From the NCBI GenBank assembly GCA_016867725.1, contig VGIX01000002.1, positions 1 through 36,313 on the forward strand: 36,313 nucleotides of DNA. The letters are read 5' to 3'. Positions 1 to 7,139 of this stretch are shown piece after piece. The translations under genes were made by a program, and so were the position numbers. Within the stretch, counting starts at the first letter, position 1. The number at the start of each line of letters is the position of its first letter. This DNA is from Candidatus Effluviviaceae Genus I sp. GTDB taxonomy: Bacteria; Joyebacterota; Joyebacteria; Joyebacterales; Joyebacteraceae. Under the pieces are notes generated by a model. The model did not search any database, was not told where the DNA came from, and was given only the letters and a program-made list of their open reading frames with translations.

Positions 1-1
1 G

Positions 2-136
2 AACATCGTGGCGTGCGGCATCGCGAAGCGCGAGGGATACCACGTGTCCTTCGGCGAGTTCGCGAGACTGGGGCTGCCGTTCACCCTGGCGGGCGTGGTG
101 ATGGCCTACGCGTTCCTGTGGGTGTTCTGGCGGTAG
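2..136 (+). CDS. C-terminal end of an ArsB/NhaD-type (SLC13-like) membrane permease, partial
   Basis: The window opens inside a gene; the last 44 codons are visible and end at TAG 134-136. The peptide begins NIVACGIAKREGYHVSF, continues with a conserved-looking GEFARLGLPFT, and finishes in a hydrophobic segment ending WVFWR. A short polar loop, then 'F-x-E-F-x-x-x-G-L-P' and a final transmembrane helix, is how members of the ArsB/NhaD/anion-permease superfamily usually end. Those proteins move arsenite, Na+/H+ or organic anions across the inner membrane. Only the last helix is present, so the substrate cannot be told. The family call rests on pattern recognition of a short tail and is moderate. 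Confidence 0.5.
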   Translation, partial: NIVACGIAKREGYHVSFGEFARLGLPFTLAGVVMAYAFLWVFWR

Positions 137-205
137 CGGAGGCTCTTCGTGTGAGGCGTGACGCGGGAGCGGGAGCGAGACCGAGACCGCGTCGAGGAGG
201 GTGAG

Positions 206-673
206 ATGTTGCAGCGCAGGGGTGTCCTGGTCTGCGGGGCGCTCGCGGTCGTCGCGCTGGTCGCGACGGGGTGCGCGCCCGGCTCGGACCGGTTCACGAC
301 GGGCGACGCTGGGTTCTGGGCCGGGTTGTGGCATGGCCTGATCGTCTGCGTGACGTTCATCGTGAGCCTGTTCACCGAGCGGGTGCAGATCTACGAGATC
401 CGCAACTCCGGCCACCTGTACGACCTTGGCTTCGTGCTGGGCGCCATCGCCGGCCTGGGCGGCATCCTGAAGCCGCGCGGCTGGGCGCGCGCGAGACGCA
501 GGAAGCTCGCCGAGCGCGAGATGGAGGAGATCTCCCGCAGGGTGGAGGCGCACGTCCGGCGCGCCATCAAGGGCTGGGCCGAGGGCGCGGCGCAGGACGA
601 CGAGTGGGCAGACATCGGACGGAAGGTCGAGCAGAAGATCAAGGTGGAGCTCAGGAAGTGGGCCGAGAGCTGA
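206..673 (+). CDS. Small predicted lipoprotein with a membrane segment and charged helical tail
   Basis: This is a 155-residue protein of unknown function. I chose ATG 206 because a GAGGAGGG ribosome site lies just upstream. An in-frame GTG at 158 would add 16 mostly charged residues with no signal character. The start gives a lipoprotein signal: a basic MLQRR, a hydrophobic stretch and the lipobox VATGC, so the mature protein should carry a lipid on the cysteine at about residue 23. A region containing FWAGLWHG, then VSLFTE and YEIRNSGHLYDLGF, resembles a widespread uncharacterised bacterial family seen with one or two membrane helices. The last 60 residues are rich in Arg, Lys and Glu and look like an amphipathic helix. 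No enzymatic motif is visible. Confidence 0.75.
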   Translation: MLQRRGVLVCGALAVVALVATGCAPGSDRFTTGDAGFWAGLWHGLIVCVTFIVSLFTERVQIYEIRNSGHLYDLGFVLGAIAGLGGILKPRGWARARRRKLAEREMEEISRRVEAHVRRAIKGWAEGAAQDDEWADIGRKVEQKIKVELRKWAES

Positions 674-746
674 CGGTGGCCGACCGTGCGCCGCAGCGCG
701 CGGGGAGCCGCCGCGTTGATCGCCGCGTGCGTGCGGAGAGGAACCC

Positions 747-1028
747 ATGGGGCTCAGGACGTTCGCAGTCGTGTTCGCCTCGGTGCTCGTCGCCGAGCTG
801 GGGGACAAGACACAGCTCGCCACGCTGATGTTCGCCTCGAACAAGGACAGCCCGAAGCTCCTCGTCTTCGCGGCGTCCGCGGGCGCGCTCGTCGTGGCCT
901 CCGCCGTCGCGGTGCTGGCCGGCGCGTTCGTCTGCCAGCACGTGAGCCCGAAGGTGCTGTCGTGGGTTGCCGGCGTGGGGTTCGTGTGCATCGGGCTCTG
1001 GACCATTGCGCAAGCCGTCTCGGCATGA
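747..1028 (+). CDS. Half-size UPF0016/GDT1 (TMEM165) family cation transporter
   Basis: This 93-residue membrane protein has the family signature E-L-G-D-K-T-Q at residues 17-23, in the first of three predicted helices. The E-x-G-D-(K/R)-(T/S) motif is the proposed cation site. Characterised relatives (yeast Gdt1, TMEM165, cyanobacterial Mnx, Vibrio MneA) export or exchange Mn2+ or Ca2+ against protons. Those proteins contain two copies of the motif, whereas this one has a single repeat and probably acts as a dimer. ATG 747 follows a GGAGAGGAA ribosome site. A zinc-type CDF exporter lies 320 bases downstream, so metal export is a sensible theme, but the substrate is inferred. Confidence 0.85.
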   Translation: MGLRTFAVVFASVLVAELGDKTQLATLMFASNKDSPKLLVFAASAGALVVASAVAVLAGAFVCQHVSPKVLSWVAGVGFVCIGLWTIAQAVSA

Positions 1029-1350
1029 GGGTGGGGAGGGCCTGCACGAGCGGATCCACGCCGTCGTGCGGCTGATCCCGGCCGGCCGCGTGGCGACCTA
1101 CGGACAGGTCGCGGCCGTCGCCGGGCGTTGCACGCCGCGGATGGTGGGATACGCGATGGCGGCGGTGCCCGCCGGAAGCGGCGTGCCGTGGCACCGGGTC
1201 ATCAACGCCGCAGGCCGGATCAGCCTTCGCGGTGAGGGGGGCGAGGTTCAGCGCGCGCTCCTCGAGCGGGAGGGCGTGGCGTTCGACGACGGCGGACGCG
1301 TGGACCTCGAGACGCATCTCTGGGCCGGGCCGAGGAGGAGAAGGACGTGA
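1006..1350 (+). CDS. Alkyltransferase-like (ATL) DNA-binding protein of the MGMT family, catalytic Cys replaced by Trp
   Basis: The protein matches the C-terminal DNA-binding domain of O6-alkylguanine-DNA alkyltransferase: IPAGRVATYGQVA, then GYAMAAVP, then the active-site strand VPWHRVIN. In true transferases that strand reads PCHR; here the acceptor cysteine is tryptophan, as in E. coli Atl and related ATL proteins. Those bind and flag alkylated guanine for nucleotide excision repair and cannot transfer the alkyl group. The domain ends at VDLETHLW, like E. coli Atl. The start is unsure. TTG 1006 overlaps the upstream gene by 23 bases and lacks a clear ribosome site. CTG 1042 fits the domain boundary best but sits one base after GGGGAGGG. 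The stop overlaps the next start (GTGA). Confidence 0.8.
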   Translation: MRKPSRHEGGEGLHERIHAVVRLIPAGRVATYGQVAAVAGRCTPRMVGYAMAAVPAGSGVPWHRVINAAGRISLRGEGGEVQRALLEREGVAFDDGGRVDLETHLWAGPRRRRT

Positions 1351-2255
1351 GCCACGGGCACGCGCACCTCGACGACGGGTGGGGCCGCGAGCGGGCGTTC
1401 GTCCTCGGCCTGTCGGTGAACGCCGCGTTCGTCGTCGTCGAGGCGGGGCTGGGTCTCGTCTCGGGGTCCCTCGCGCTCCTTGCGGACGCGGGACACAACC
1501 TGAGCGACGTGCTGGGGCTCCTTCTGGCCTGGGGCGCGTTCCGGCTCGCGCGGCGCGCCCCGACGGCGCGGCGGACCTACGGGCTGGGTCGGACGACGAT
1601 CCTCGCGTCGCTGCTGAACGCGGTGCTGCTCGCCGGCGCAGCAGGCGCGATCGCCTGGGAGGCGCTCCGGAGGCTCGGGAGCCCCGAGCCGGTCTCAGGC
1701 ACGGTGGTGATGTGGGCCGCGGCCGCAGGGATCGTCGTCAACACGGGCACGGCGCTCCTGTTCCTGAGGCAGAGGAAGTCCGACCTGAACGCGCGCGCCG
1801 CGTTCGTCCACATGCTCGCCGACGCGGGCGTGTCGGCCGGCGTCGTGGTCGCGGGTCTCATGATCCGCGCCACGGGGCTGCCGTGGATCGACCCGGCCGT
1901 CGGGCTCGTGGTCGTGGCGGCCATCGGCGTCGGAACGTGGGGCGTGCTCAGGGAGGCGCTCGATCTCGCGCTCGACGCCGTGCCACGGGGGATCGACCGG
2001 GACGCGGTGGAGGCGTATCTCCACGGCCTCCCGGGCGTTCTGGCCGTGCACGACCTCCACATCTGGGGGACGAGCACGACGCACACGGCGCTCACGGCGC
2101 ACCTGGTCAAGCCCGACCCGACGGGCGACGACGCGCTCCTCGCGCGCATCTGTGAAGACCTCGAGTCGCGGTTCGGGATCGCGCACGCGACGGTGCAGTG
2201 GGAGCGGCGCGACGGCACGCACGCGTGCAGGCTCGAGTCGCCGCACGTGATCTAG
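1347..2255 (+). CDS. Cation diffusion facilitator (CDF) zinc/divalent-metal exporter, CzcD/ZitB type
   Basis: This 302-residue inner-membrane antiporter exports Zn2+ or similar ions in exchange for protons. The N-terminus is His-rich (SHGHAHLDD) and is followed by six helices. Helix 2 carries ADAGHNLSD (His50, Asp54) and helix 5 carries HMLAD. This paired HxxxD arrangement forms the transport site and is typical of zinc-selecting members. The cytoplasmic C-terminal domain includes VHDLHIWGTSTTHTAL, the usual dimerising metal-binding fold. GTG 1347 is preceded by GAGGAGGAGAAGG and overlaps the ATL stop by four bases, so the two genes are probably translated together. Its length is normal for the family. 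Zn2+ is favoured from the motif but not proven. Confidence 0.93.
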   Translation: MSHGHAHLDDGWGRERAFVLGLSVNAAFVVVEAGLGLVSGSLALLADAGHNLSDVLGLLLAWGAFRLARRAPTARRTYGLGRTTILASLLNAVLLAGAAGAIAWEALRRLGSPEPVSGTVVMWAAAAGIVVNTGTALLFLRQRKSDLNARAAFVHMLADAGVSAGVVVAGLMIRATGLPWIDPAVGLVVVAAIGVGTWGVLREALDLALDAVPRGIDRDAVEAYLHGLPGVLAVHDLHIWGTSTTHTALTAHLVKPDPTGDDALLARICEDLESRFGIAHATVQWERRDGTHACRLESPHVI

Positions 2256-2306
2256 GCGGCGGCTGCAGTCCACGGATGGCCGCGCGTGGGCGGCCGGGAG
2301 GTGCAC

Positions 2307-3011
2307 ATGAAGAGGTTCGACGCGTTGGTGCTGGCGCTCGCGCTGGTCGTTGGGGCCACGGTGCTCGGAGCGTTCTTCTACGGCGCGCGGTCGGACGACG
2401 AGTCCATCGCGGTCGTGGGGGTGGCGACGCAGCGCGTGTCCTCGGACATCGTGAAGTGGAGGATCTCGCTGGCCAGGTCGCTGTCGCCCTCGGCCGTCGC
2501 CGACGGCTACGGGCGCATGGCGGCCGACGCGCGCGCCGTGACCGACGCGCTGACGGCGGCGGGCATCGCGGCGGCGGACATCACGGTTCATCCCATCTCC
2601 ATCTTCAGGAACTACGCTCCCGATGGCACGGTGCCCGGCTACACGGCCGGCCAGAGCATCACGGTCACCTCGAAGGAGCTGGACAGGGTCGAGTCGCTGG
2701 CGACGAACCCGGCGGCGCTCATCGGCGGAGGCGTCCTGCTCCAGGGCTCGGACCTGGAGTTCTACGTGTCGGACCTGGCCGCGGTGAAGCAGACGCTCCT
2801 CGCGGCGGCGACGCGCGACGCGATGGCCCGCGCCGAGGAGATGGCGAGGAGCGCCGAGCGTCGCCTCGGGAGGATGCTGGCCGCGAGGTCGGGCGTCTTC
2901 CAGTTCACGGAGCCGTACTCCTCCGAGGTCTCCGACTACGGGATCTTCAGCACGTCCACGCGGGAGAAGGACGCGACGGTGACCGTGCGGGCGGCCTTCG
3001 CCCTCAGATAG
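2307..3011 (+). CDS. Membrane-anchored SIMPL-domain (DUF541) protein
   Basis: This 234-residue protein has one N-terminal hydrophobic helix (FDALVLALALVVGATVLGAF), which should anchor it in the inner membrane or act as an uncleaved signal. A periplasmic SIMPL domain follows, recognisable from IAVVGVATQRVSSDIVKW near the start and a C-terminal ATVTVRAAFAL strand. SIMPL proteins form oligomeric assemblies in the periplasm or outer membrane (BP26 of Brucella is the studied case), and no enzymatic role is agreed. I prefer ATG 2307, which has GGGAGG eight bases upstream. GTG 2286 would add seven residues. It is probably the last gene of the leading unit, because a promoter for the next gene begins 38 bases after its stop. 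Confidence 0.85.
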   Translation: MKRFDALVLALALVVGATVLGAFFYGARSDDESIAVVGVATQRVSSDIVKWRISLARSLSPSAVADGYGRMAADARAVTDALTAAGIAAADITVHPISIFRNYAPDGTVPGYTAGQSITVTSKELDRVESLATNPAALIGGGVLLQGSDLEFYVSDLAAVKQTLLAAATRDAMARAEEMARSAERRLGRMLAARSGVFQFTEPYSSEVSDYGIFSTSTREKDATVTVRAAFALR

Positions 3012-3049
3012 GCCTCGTTGCGGCCCCGCGGGGGGGCGCGGGACAGGGC

Positions 3050-3078
3050 TTGGAAAACCGCCCGGAAAGGGCTATCAT
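3050..3078 (+). promoter_or_regulatory. Sigma-70-type promoter for the FKBP lipoprotein gene
   Basis: The -35 TTGGAA (3050-3055) and the -10 TATCAT (3073-3078) are separated by exactly 17 bases. The -10 matches the consensus at five of six positions and the -35 at four of six. Transcription would start near 3085, giving a leader of about 80 nt before ATG 3164. The local A/T content stands out from the surrounding GC-rich DNA. Confidence 0.75.
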
Positions 3079-3163
3079 CTCCGTTCGATGCACGGTCAAC
3101 GAAGCCGGCCCTCATGACGCGGCACGCGCGCGGGGCCGGCGAAGCTCACAAGAGGGAGCGAAC

Positions 3164-3868
3164 ATGAGAAGGGTGCTGGTGGTCGTGGCGGTCCTCGCGG
3201 TGGCGCTGGCTCTGACGTCGTGCGGCAAGGGCATCGCGCCGAAGAAGCAGCTCAGCACGTTCGACGAGCGCTCAAGCTACGCGATCGGTCTGAACGTGGG
3301 CGCATCGCTCAAGGCGACGAACATGCCGATCGACGTTGCCGCGTTCGTGCAGGGCCTCCGCGACACGCTCGAGGGAGGCAAGCCGCTCATGACCTCCGAG
3401 GAGGTCATGACCGTCATGCAGGAGTTCTCGCAGAAGGCGCGCGACGCCGAGCTCAAGAAGAGGGACGAGGCGGCGGCGACGAACCTCGATGCAGGCCGGG
3501 CGTTCCTCGAGGCGAACAAGGCCAAGGACGGCATCGTCACGACGGCGAGCGGGCTGCAGTACGAGGTGCTGACGCAGGGCGGCGGCGCGAAGCCGAAGGC
3601 GACCGACCGCGTGTCGGTGCACTACCGCGGGACCCTCATCGACGGCACGGAGTTCGACAGCTCGTACGCGCAGGGCCAGCCGGCGCAGTTCCAGCTCGAC
3701 GCCGTGATCCCCGGGTGGACCGAGGCGCTGCAGCTTATGCCGGTGGGCAGCAAGTACCGCATCTTCCTGCCGCCCGACCTCGCGTACGGCGAGCGCGGCG
3801 CGGGCGGGAGGATCGGTCCGAACTCGGCGCTCATCTTCGAGGTGGAGCTCCTGAGCATCGAGAAGTAG
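3164..3868 (+). CDS. FKBP-type peptidyl-prolyl isomerase lipoprotein (Mip/FkpA-like)
   Basis: This 234-residue protein begins with a lipoprotein signal ending in the lipobox LTSC (Cys at about residue 20), so it is probably anchored in the periplasmic face of a membrane. Residues 30-110 form a helical FKBP N-terminal dimerisation domain (SSYAIGLNVGASLK to FLEANKAKDG). Residues 118-234 form the FKBP catalytic domain, with VSVHYRGTLIDGTEFDSS, VIPGWTEAL, LPPDLAYGERG and SALIFEVELL. The aromatic and acidic residues lining the FKBP pocket (Tyr, Phe-Asp, Val-Ile, Trp) are present, so isomerase activity is expected. It would assist folding of envelope proteins. ATG 3164 has an AGAGGGAG ribosome site. 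The gene stands alone between its own promoter and terminator. Confidence 0.95.
   Translation: MRRVLVVVAVLAVALALTSCGKGIAPKKQLSTFDERSSYAIGLNVGASLKATNMPIDVAAFVQGLRDTLEGGKPLMTSEEVMTVMQEFSQKARDAELKKRDEAAATNLDAGRAFLEANKAKDGIVTTASGLQYEVLTQGGGAKPKATDRVSVHYRGTLIDGTEFDSSYAQGQPAQFQLDAVIPGWTEALQLMPVGSKYRIFLPPDLAYGERGAGGRIGPNSALIFEVELLSIEK
3387..3410. repeat. Perfect inverted repeat inside the FKBP gene
   Basis: TCATGACCTCC is followed by a 2-base centre (GA) and then GGAGGTCATGA, giving 11-base perfect arms. It lies within the coding region for LMTSEEVMT. Codon choice alone could create it, and no function is claimed. Confidence 0.6.
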
Positions 3869-3903
3869 CCGCGTGACGGTCCGCGCGGCCGTGTGGCAGC
3901 CTG

Positions 3904-3944
3904 CGAGGGCATCTCGGCGCTTCCGAGGTGCCCTCGTCTTCCTT
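3904..3944 (+). terminator. Rho-independent terminator after the FKBP gene
   Basis: CGAGGGCATCTCGG pairs with CCGAGGTGCCCTCG as a 14-bp stem with one T-G wobble. The loop is CGCTT and the T-rich tail is TCTTCCTT (3937-3944). It sits 36 bases after the FKBP stop and 21 bases before the pepT start codon, so pepT must be transcribed from read-through or from a promoter I could not identify. Confidence 0.85.
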
Positions 3945-3964
3945 GCGTCGTCGGAGGAACCGCG

Positions 3965-5197
3965 ATGAGTTCTCTTCTCGGACGCTTCCTGAGGTACGTG
4001 CAGGTGGACACGACGGCGCGCGAGGACTCCGGGAGCATCCCGAGTTCGCCAGGGCAGCTCGAGCTGGGCAGGATGCTCGCGGGCGAGCTCGCGGCGCTCG
4101 GGGTGGCCGACGCGTCGCAGGACGAGCACGGGATCGTCATGGGAACGGTCCCCGCCACGACGCCGGGCGCGCCCGTGACGGCGTGGGCCGCGCACATGGA
4201 CACCTCGCCCGAGGCGCCGGGCGCGGGAGTGAAGCCGGTCGTGCACGAGCGCTACGACGGCGGGGACATCGCGCTTCCGGGCGACCCGACGAAGGTCATC
4301 CGGGTCGCCGAGGCGGGTGGGCTGGCGGAGCTTCGCGGGAAGACCCTCATCACGTCGGACGGAACCACCCTGCTCGGCGCCGACGACAAGGCGGGCGTCG
4401 CGGTGATCATGACGGCCGTGGACAGGCTCATGGCGGACCGCGGCATCGCTCACGGGCCGCTTCGCATCGTCTTCACCTGCGACGAGGAGGCGGGGCGCGG
4501 CACGGACAAGCTGGACGTGACGAAGGTCGGGGCGGTGGGCGCGTACACGCTCGACGGCGAGGGCGCGGGGCTCATCGAGAACGAGACCTTCTCCGCCGAC
4601 CTGGCCACGGTGACGGTCAAGGGGCGGAACATCCACCCGGGGCTTGCGACGGGGCGGATGGTCAACGCCGTCCGCCTCGCCGCGGAGTTCGCCCGCAGGA
4701 TGCCGTGGCACAGCATGGCGCCGGAGACGACCGCGGGCCGCGAGGGCTTCCTGCACCCGTACACGGTGGAAGGCGGGGTTGGCGAGACGGCGATCAAGAT
4801 CCTCCTCCGGAGCTTCGACTCCGGGGAGCTCAAGCGGCAGGCGGACCTCCTTCGCGGGATCGCCGCGCAGCTCGTCGCGGAGCATCCCCGGGCGGAGATC
4901 GACGTCGCCGTGGTGGAGCAGTACCGCAACATGGCCGACGCGCTCACGAGGGCCCCGCGCGTCGTGGAACTCGCCGCCGAGGCCGTGAGGCGCGCCGGCG
5001 GGACGCCGTCGTTCAAGGCGATCCGCGGCGGCACCGACGGTTCGAGGATGTCCGCGATGGGGCTTCCGACGCCGAACCTCTCGGCGGGGATGCACAACTT
5101 CCACTCGCCGCTCGAGTACGCGTGTCTCGAGGAGATGGAACAGGCCGTGAACGTCCTTGTCGAGCTTGCCCGCCTGTGGGGCGGCGAGCGGGGGTGA
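3965..5197 (+). CDS. pepT: Peptidase T, zinc tripeptide aminopeptidase (M20 family)
   Basis: This 410-residue cytoplasmic enzyme removes the N-terminal residue from tripeptides. Its length equals that of E. coli PepT. The metal and catalytic positions line up with the family: His78 and Asp80 in AAHMDTSPE, Asp140 in LGADDKAG, Glu174/Glu175 in TCDEEAGRG, Asp197 in TLDGEG, and a final His in GMHNFHSPLEY. The glycine-rich RGGTDGSRMSAMGLPTPN and the dimerisation-domain HPGLATGRMVNA are also present. ATG 3965 has a strong GGAGGAAC ribosome site. The open frame extends back to 3893, but that part crosses the terminator hairpin and is not expected to be translated. The next gene starts eight bases after the stop. 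Confidence 0.96.
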   Translation: MSSLLGRFLRYVQVDTTAREDSGSIPSSPGQLELGRMLAGELAALGVADASQDEHGIVMGTVPATTPGAPVTAWAAHMDTSPEAPGAGVKPVVHERYDGGDIALPGDPTKVIRVAEAGGLAELRGKTLITSDGTTLLGADDKAGVAVIMTAVDRLMADRGIAHGPLRIVFTCDEEAGRGTDKLDVTKVGAVGAYTLDGEGAGLIENETFSADLATVTVKGRNIHPGLATGRMVNAVRLAAEFARRMPWHSMAPETTAGREGFLHPYTVEGGVGETAIKILLRSFDSGELKRQADLLRGIAAQLVAEHPRAEIDVAVVEQYRNMADALTRAPRVVELAAEAVRRAGGTPSFKAIRGGTDGSRMSAMGLPTPNLSAGMHNFHSPLEYACLEEMEQAVNVLVELARLWGGERG

Positions 5198-5204
5198 GCG
5201 CGCG

Positions 5205-6098
5205 ATGGCGCTTCGTGAGGCGGTCGAGCTTCTCGCGTACCATCGGCGCTGGACGGAACGGTTCGCCTGGCACGACGTCCACAACGTGTACGCGAAGTGC
5301 CGGGCGGACCTGGCGCGGGCGGGGCTCCGGGAGCTTTCGGGCAGGCGCGTGCTGGACCTCGGCTGCGGGCCGGTCTTCGCGTTCGCGCTGCAGTGCGTGG
5401 CCGACGGGGCTTCCGTGACCGCGCTCGACGCTGCGTACGTGAAGCCGGAGCCGCTGCCGGTCGCGCTCGCGCGGACGCTGAGGCGCGGCGGCCCGAAGCA
5501 GGCGCTCAAGACCGCGGCGCGGCGCATGCTCTTCTCGCGGCGGTACTATGGCACCCTCGAGCGGGAGGCGGGGCGACCGCTCAGGCGGTTCTCCCGCGAG
5601 CTGCGGTTCGTCGTCGCCGACGCGCAGGCGGGGACGTACCCGCTGCCGGACGCATCGTTCGATCTGATCGCGTCGAACGCCGTGCTCGAGCACGTGGCCG
5701 ACGTCCGCGACTTCGCGCGCGAGGTCGCGCGGCTGCTCGCTCCGGGCGGGCTCTTCCACGCGATCGTGCACAACTTCTACTCGCTCTCGGGGGGACACTG
5801 CCCCGACTGGGCGTACCCGGACGAGAAGCCGTCTCGGCGCGTCGCGCCCTGGGACCATCTTCGCGAGAACCGCAGCCCGCCCTTCGCATACCTCAACAGG
5901 ATGCGACCCGAGGAGTACCGCGACGCGCTCGGCGCGGCGCTCGACGTCGAGGTCTTCGAGGGTCGGGACGTCAACCACGATCCGCCCGGGACGGAGGGCG
6001 AGAGGTTCCTCACGCCGGAGATCGCCTCCGAGCTCTCCGCGTATCCGCGGGAGCTCCTCCTGACGCGGAGCTGGTGCGTGGTCGCGCGGAAGCGCTGA
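5205..6098 (+). CDS. Class I SAM-dependent methyltransferase, substrate unknown
   Basis: This is a 297-residue Rossmann-fold methyltransferase. Motif I is VLDLGCGPVFAFAL (about residues 47-60), the acidic end of strand 2 is SVTALD, motif II/III is DLIASNAVLEHV, and the post-motif is RLLAPGGLFHAIVHN. After the catalytic core a segment rich in Trp, Pro and Arg (HCPDWAYPDEKPSR, APWDHLRENRSPPFAYLNRM) probably forms the substrate-binding lid. Related proteins are annotated only as type 11 methyltransferases. The start ATG 5205 follows GGGGGTGAG and lies seven bases after pepT, suggesting co-transcription; the DMT permease follows after 16 bases. No neighbour points to a substrate. Confidence 0.85.
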   Translation: MALREAVELLAYHRRWTERFAWHDVHNVYAKCRADLARAGLRELSGRRVLDLGCGPVFAFALQCVADGASVTALDAAYVKPEPLPVALARTLRRGGPKQALKTAARRMLFSRRYYGTLEREAGRPLRRFSRELRFVVADAQAGTYPLPDASFDLIASNAVLEHVADVRDFAREVARLLAPGGLFHAIVHNFYSLSGGHCPDWAYPDEKPSRRVAPWDHLRENRSPPFAYLNRMRPEEYRDALGAALDVEVFEGRDVNHDPPGTEGERFLTPEIASELSAYPRELLLTRSWCVVARKR

Positions 6099-6114
6099 CG
6101 CGGAGGGCGCTGCG

Positions 6115-7044
6115 ATGGCCGTGGCGCGACAGGTCCGGGCCTATGCCCTCGGTGTCTCCGCCGTGGCGCTGTGGTCCACCGTCGCGTCCGCGTTCAAGGT
6201 GGCGCTCCGGGGCCTCGACCCCGCGCAGCTCCTCTTCTACGCGAGCCTGACCTCACTGCTCGTGCTCGGAGGGACCCTCGCCGCCCGCGGGAAGCTCCGG
6301 GAGGCTCTCCGTCCGTCGGGACCGGAGCTCGCGAGGTCGGCCGCCCGCGGGTTCCTCAACCCCTTCCTGTACTACCTCGTTCTGTTTCGCGCGTACGACC
6401 TCCTGCCGGCGCAGGTGGCGCAGCCGCTCAACTACACGTGGGCCGTGGTGCTGGCCGTGCTCTCCGTGCCGGTGCTGCGACAGCGGCTGTCGGCCCGGGA
6501 CGCGGCGGCGTGCGTGATCGCCTACCTCGGCGTGGTCGTCGTGTCGCTGGGGCGCGCGAACGGCGGCGGCGGCTCCGCGGGCGGCGTCGCGCTCGCCCTG
6601 GGCAGCGCCTTCATCTGGGCGAGCTACTGGGTCTGGAGCACGCTCGACCGGCGCGACCCCGTGTCCACGCTCTTCCTGAGCTTCCTCTTCGGCACGCCGC
6701 TCGCGCTCCTCTGGTGCGCCTCGGTCTCGACGCTTCGCGTCGCCGCGCCGGGAGCGCTTCTCGGCGCGGCGTACGTGGGTGTCGTCGAGATGAGCGTGGC
6801 CTTCGTGCTCTGGCTGAGCGCGCTCAGGCTCTCGACGAGCGCCGCGAGGATAGGCAATCTCGTGTTCCTGTCGCCCTTCCTGTCGCTCCTTCTCATCCGG
6901 CTCGTCGTGGGCGAGACCATCAGGCCGAGCACGGTCGCGGGGCTGGTCCTGATCGTGGGCGGGCTCGTCGTGCAGGGGGCGAGCAGGCTCCGCCGCGGCG
7001 AGGGCGACGGGGGAACGACGGGCGGCGACCACGTGGGGGGTTGA
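6115..7044 (+). CDS. EamA/DMT-superfamily permease
   Basis: This 309-residue inner-membrane protein has ten predicted helices arranged as two EamA repeats (about residues 8-145 and 155-292). The first begins LGVSAVALWSTVASAFKVAL, the classic EamA opening, and the second begins GGVALALGSAFIWASYWVW. Family members export or import small metabolites such as amino acids, cofactors and sugars, and the substrate cannot be read from sequence. ATG 6115 follows GGAGGGC. The C-terminal 20 residues are charged and Gly-rich. The stop codon overlaps the -35 element of the next promoter. A second, distinct DMT permease is encoded at 16578-17465 on the other strand. Confidence 0.9.
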   Translation: MAVARQVRAYALGVSAVALWSTVASAFKVALRGLDPAQLLFYASLTSLLVLGGTLAARGKLREALRPSGPELARSAARGFLNPFLYYLVLFRAYDLLPAQVAQPLNYTWAVVLAVLSVPVLRQRLSARDAAACVIAYLGVVVVSLGRANGGGGSAGGVALALGSAFIWASYWVWSTLDRRDPVSTLFLSFLFGTPLALLWCASVSTLRVAAPGALLGAAYVGVVEMSVAFVLWLSALRLSTSAARIGNLVFLSPFLSLLLIRLVVGETIRPSTVAGLVLIVGGLVVQGASRLRRGEGDGGTTGGDHVGG

Positions 7045-7069
7045 AGGAGCCGCGGGCGCCCGGTATGCT
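7041..7069 (+). promoter_or_regulatory. Sigma-70-type promoter before the DUF2721/redox gene run
   Basis: The -35 TTGAAG (7041-7046) overlaps the stop codon of the DMT permease. The -10 TATGCT (7064-7069) follows after exactly 17 bases. The next eight genes up to DUF1028 are on the same strand with short gaps, and I see no further promoter among them. Confidence 0.65.
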
Positions 7070-7139
7070 GGCGCGGCGTGAAGGCGCCCCGGAGGCGCGG
7101 GGCGCGCGGCAAGACGCACATCGCAAGGGGGTGTTCGCA

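Noticed and set aside
164-193. A run of six-base near-repeats (GCGGGA/GCGAGA/CCGAGA)
   Set aside because: Only about five imperfect units upstream of the lipoprotein gene, with no sign of function or of slippage.
3012-3049. A GC-rich stretch after the SIMPL gene as a terminator
   Set aside because: GCCCC/GGGGC pairing is short and ambiguous and no T-tail follows.
3272-5527. A 751-codon open frame on the minus strand
   Set aside because: It lies opposite the FKBP, pepT and methyltransferase genes, is extremely Arg/Ala/His-rich and shows no domain. High GC makes such antisense frames common.
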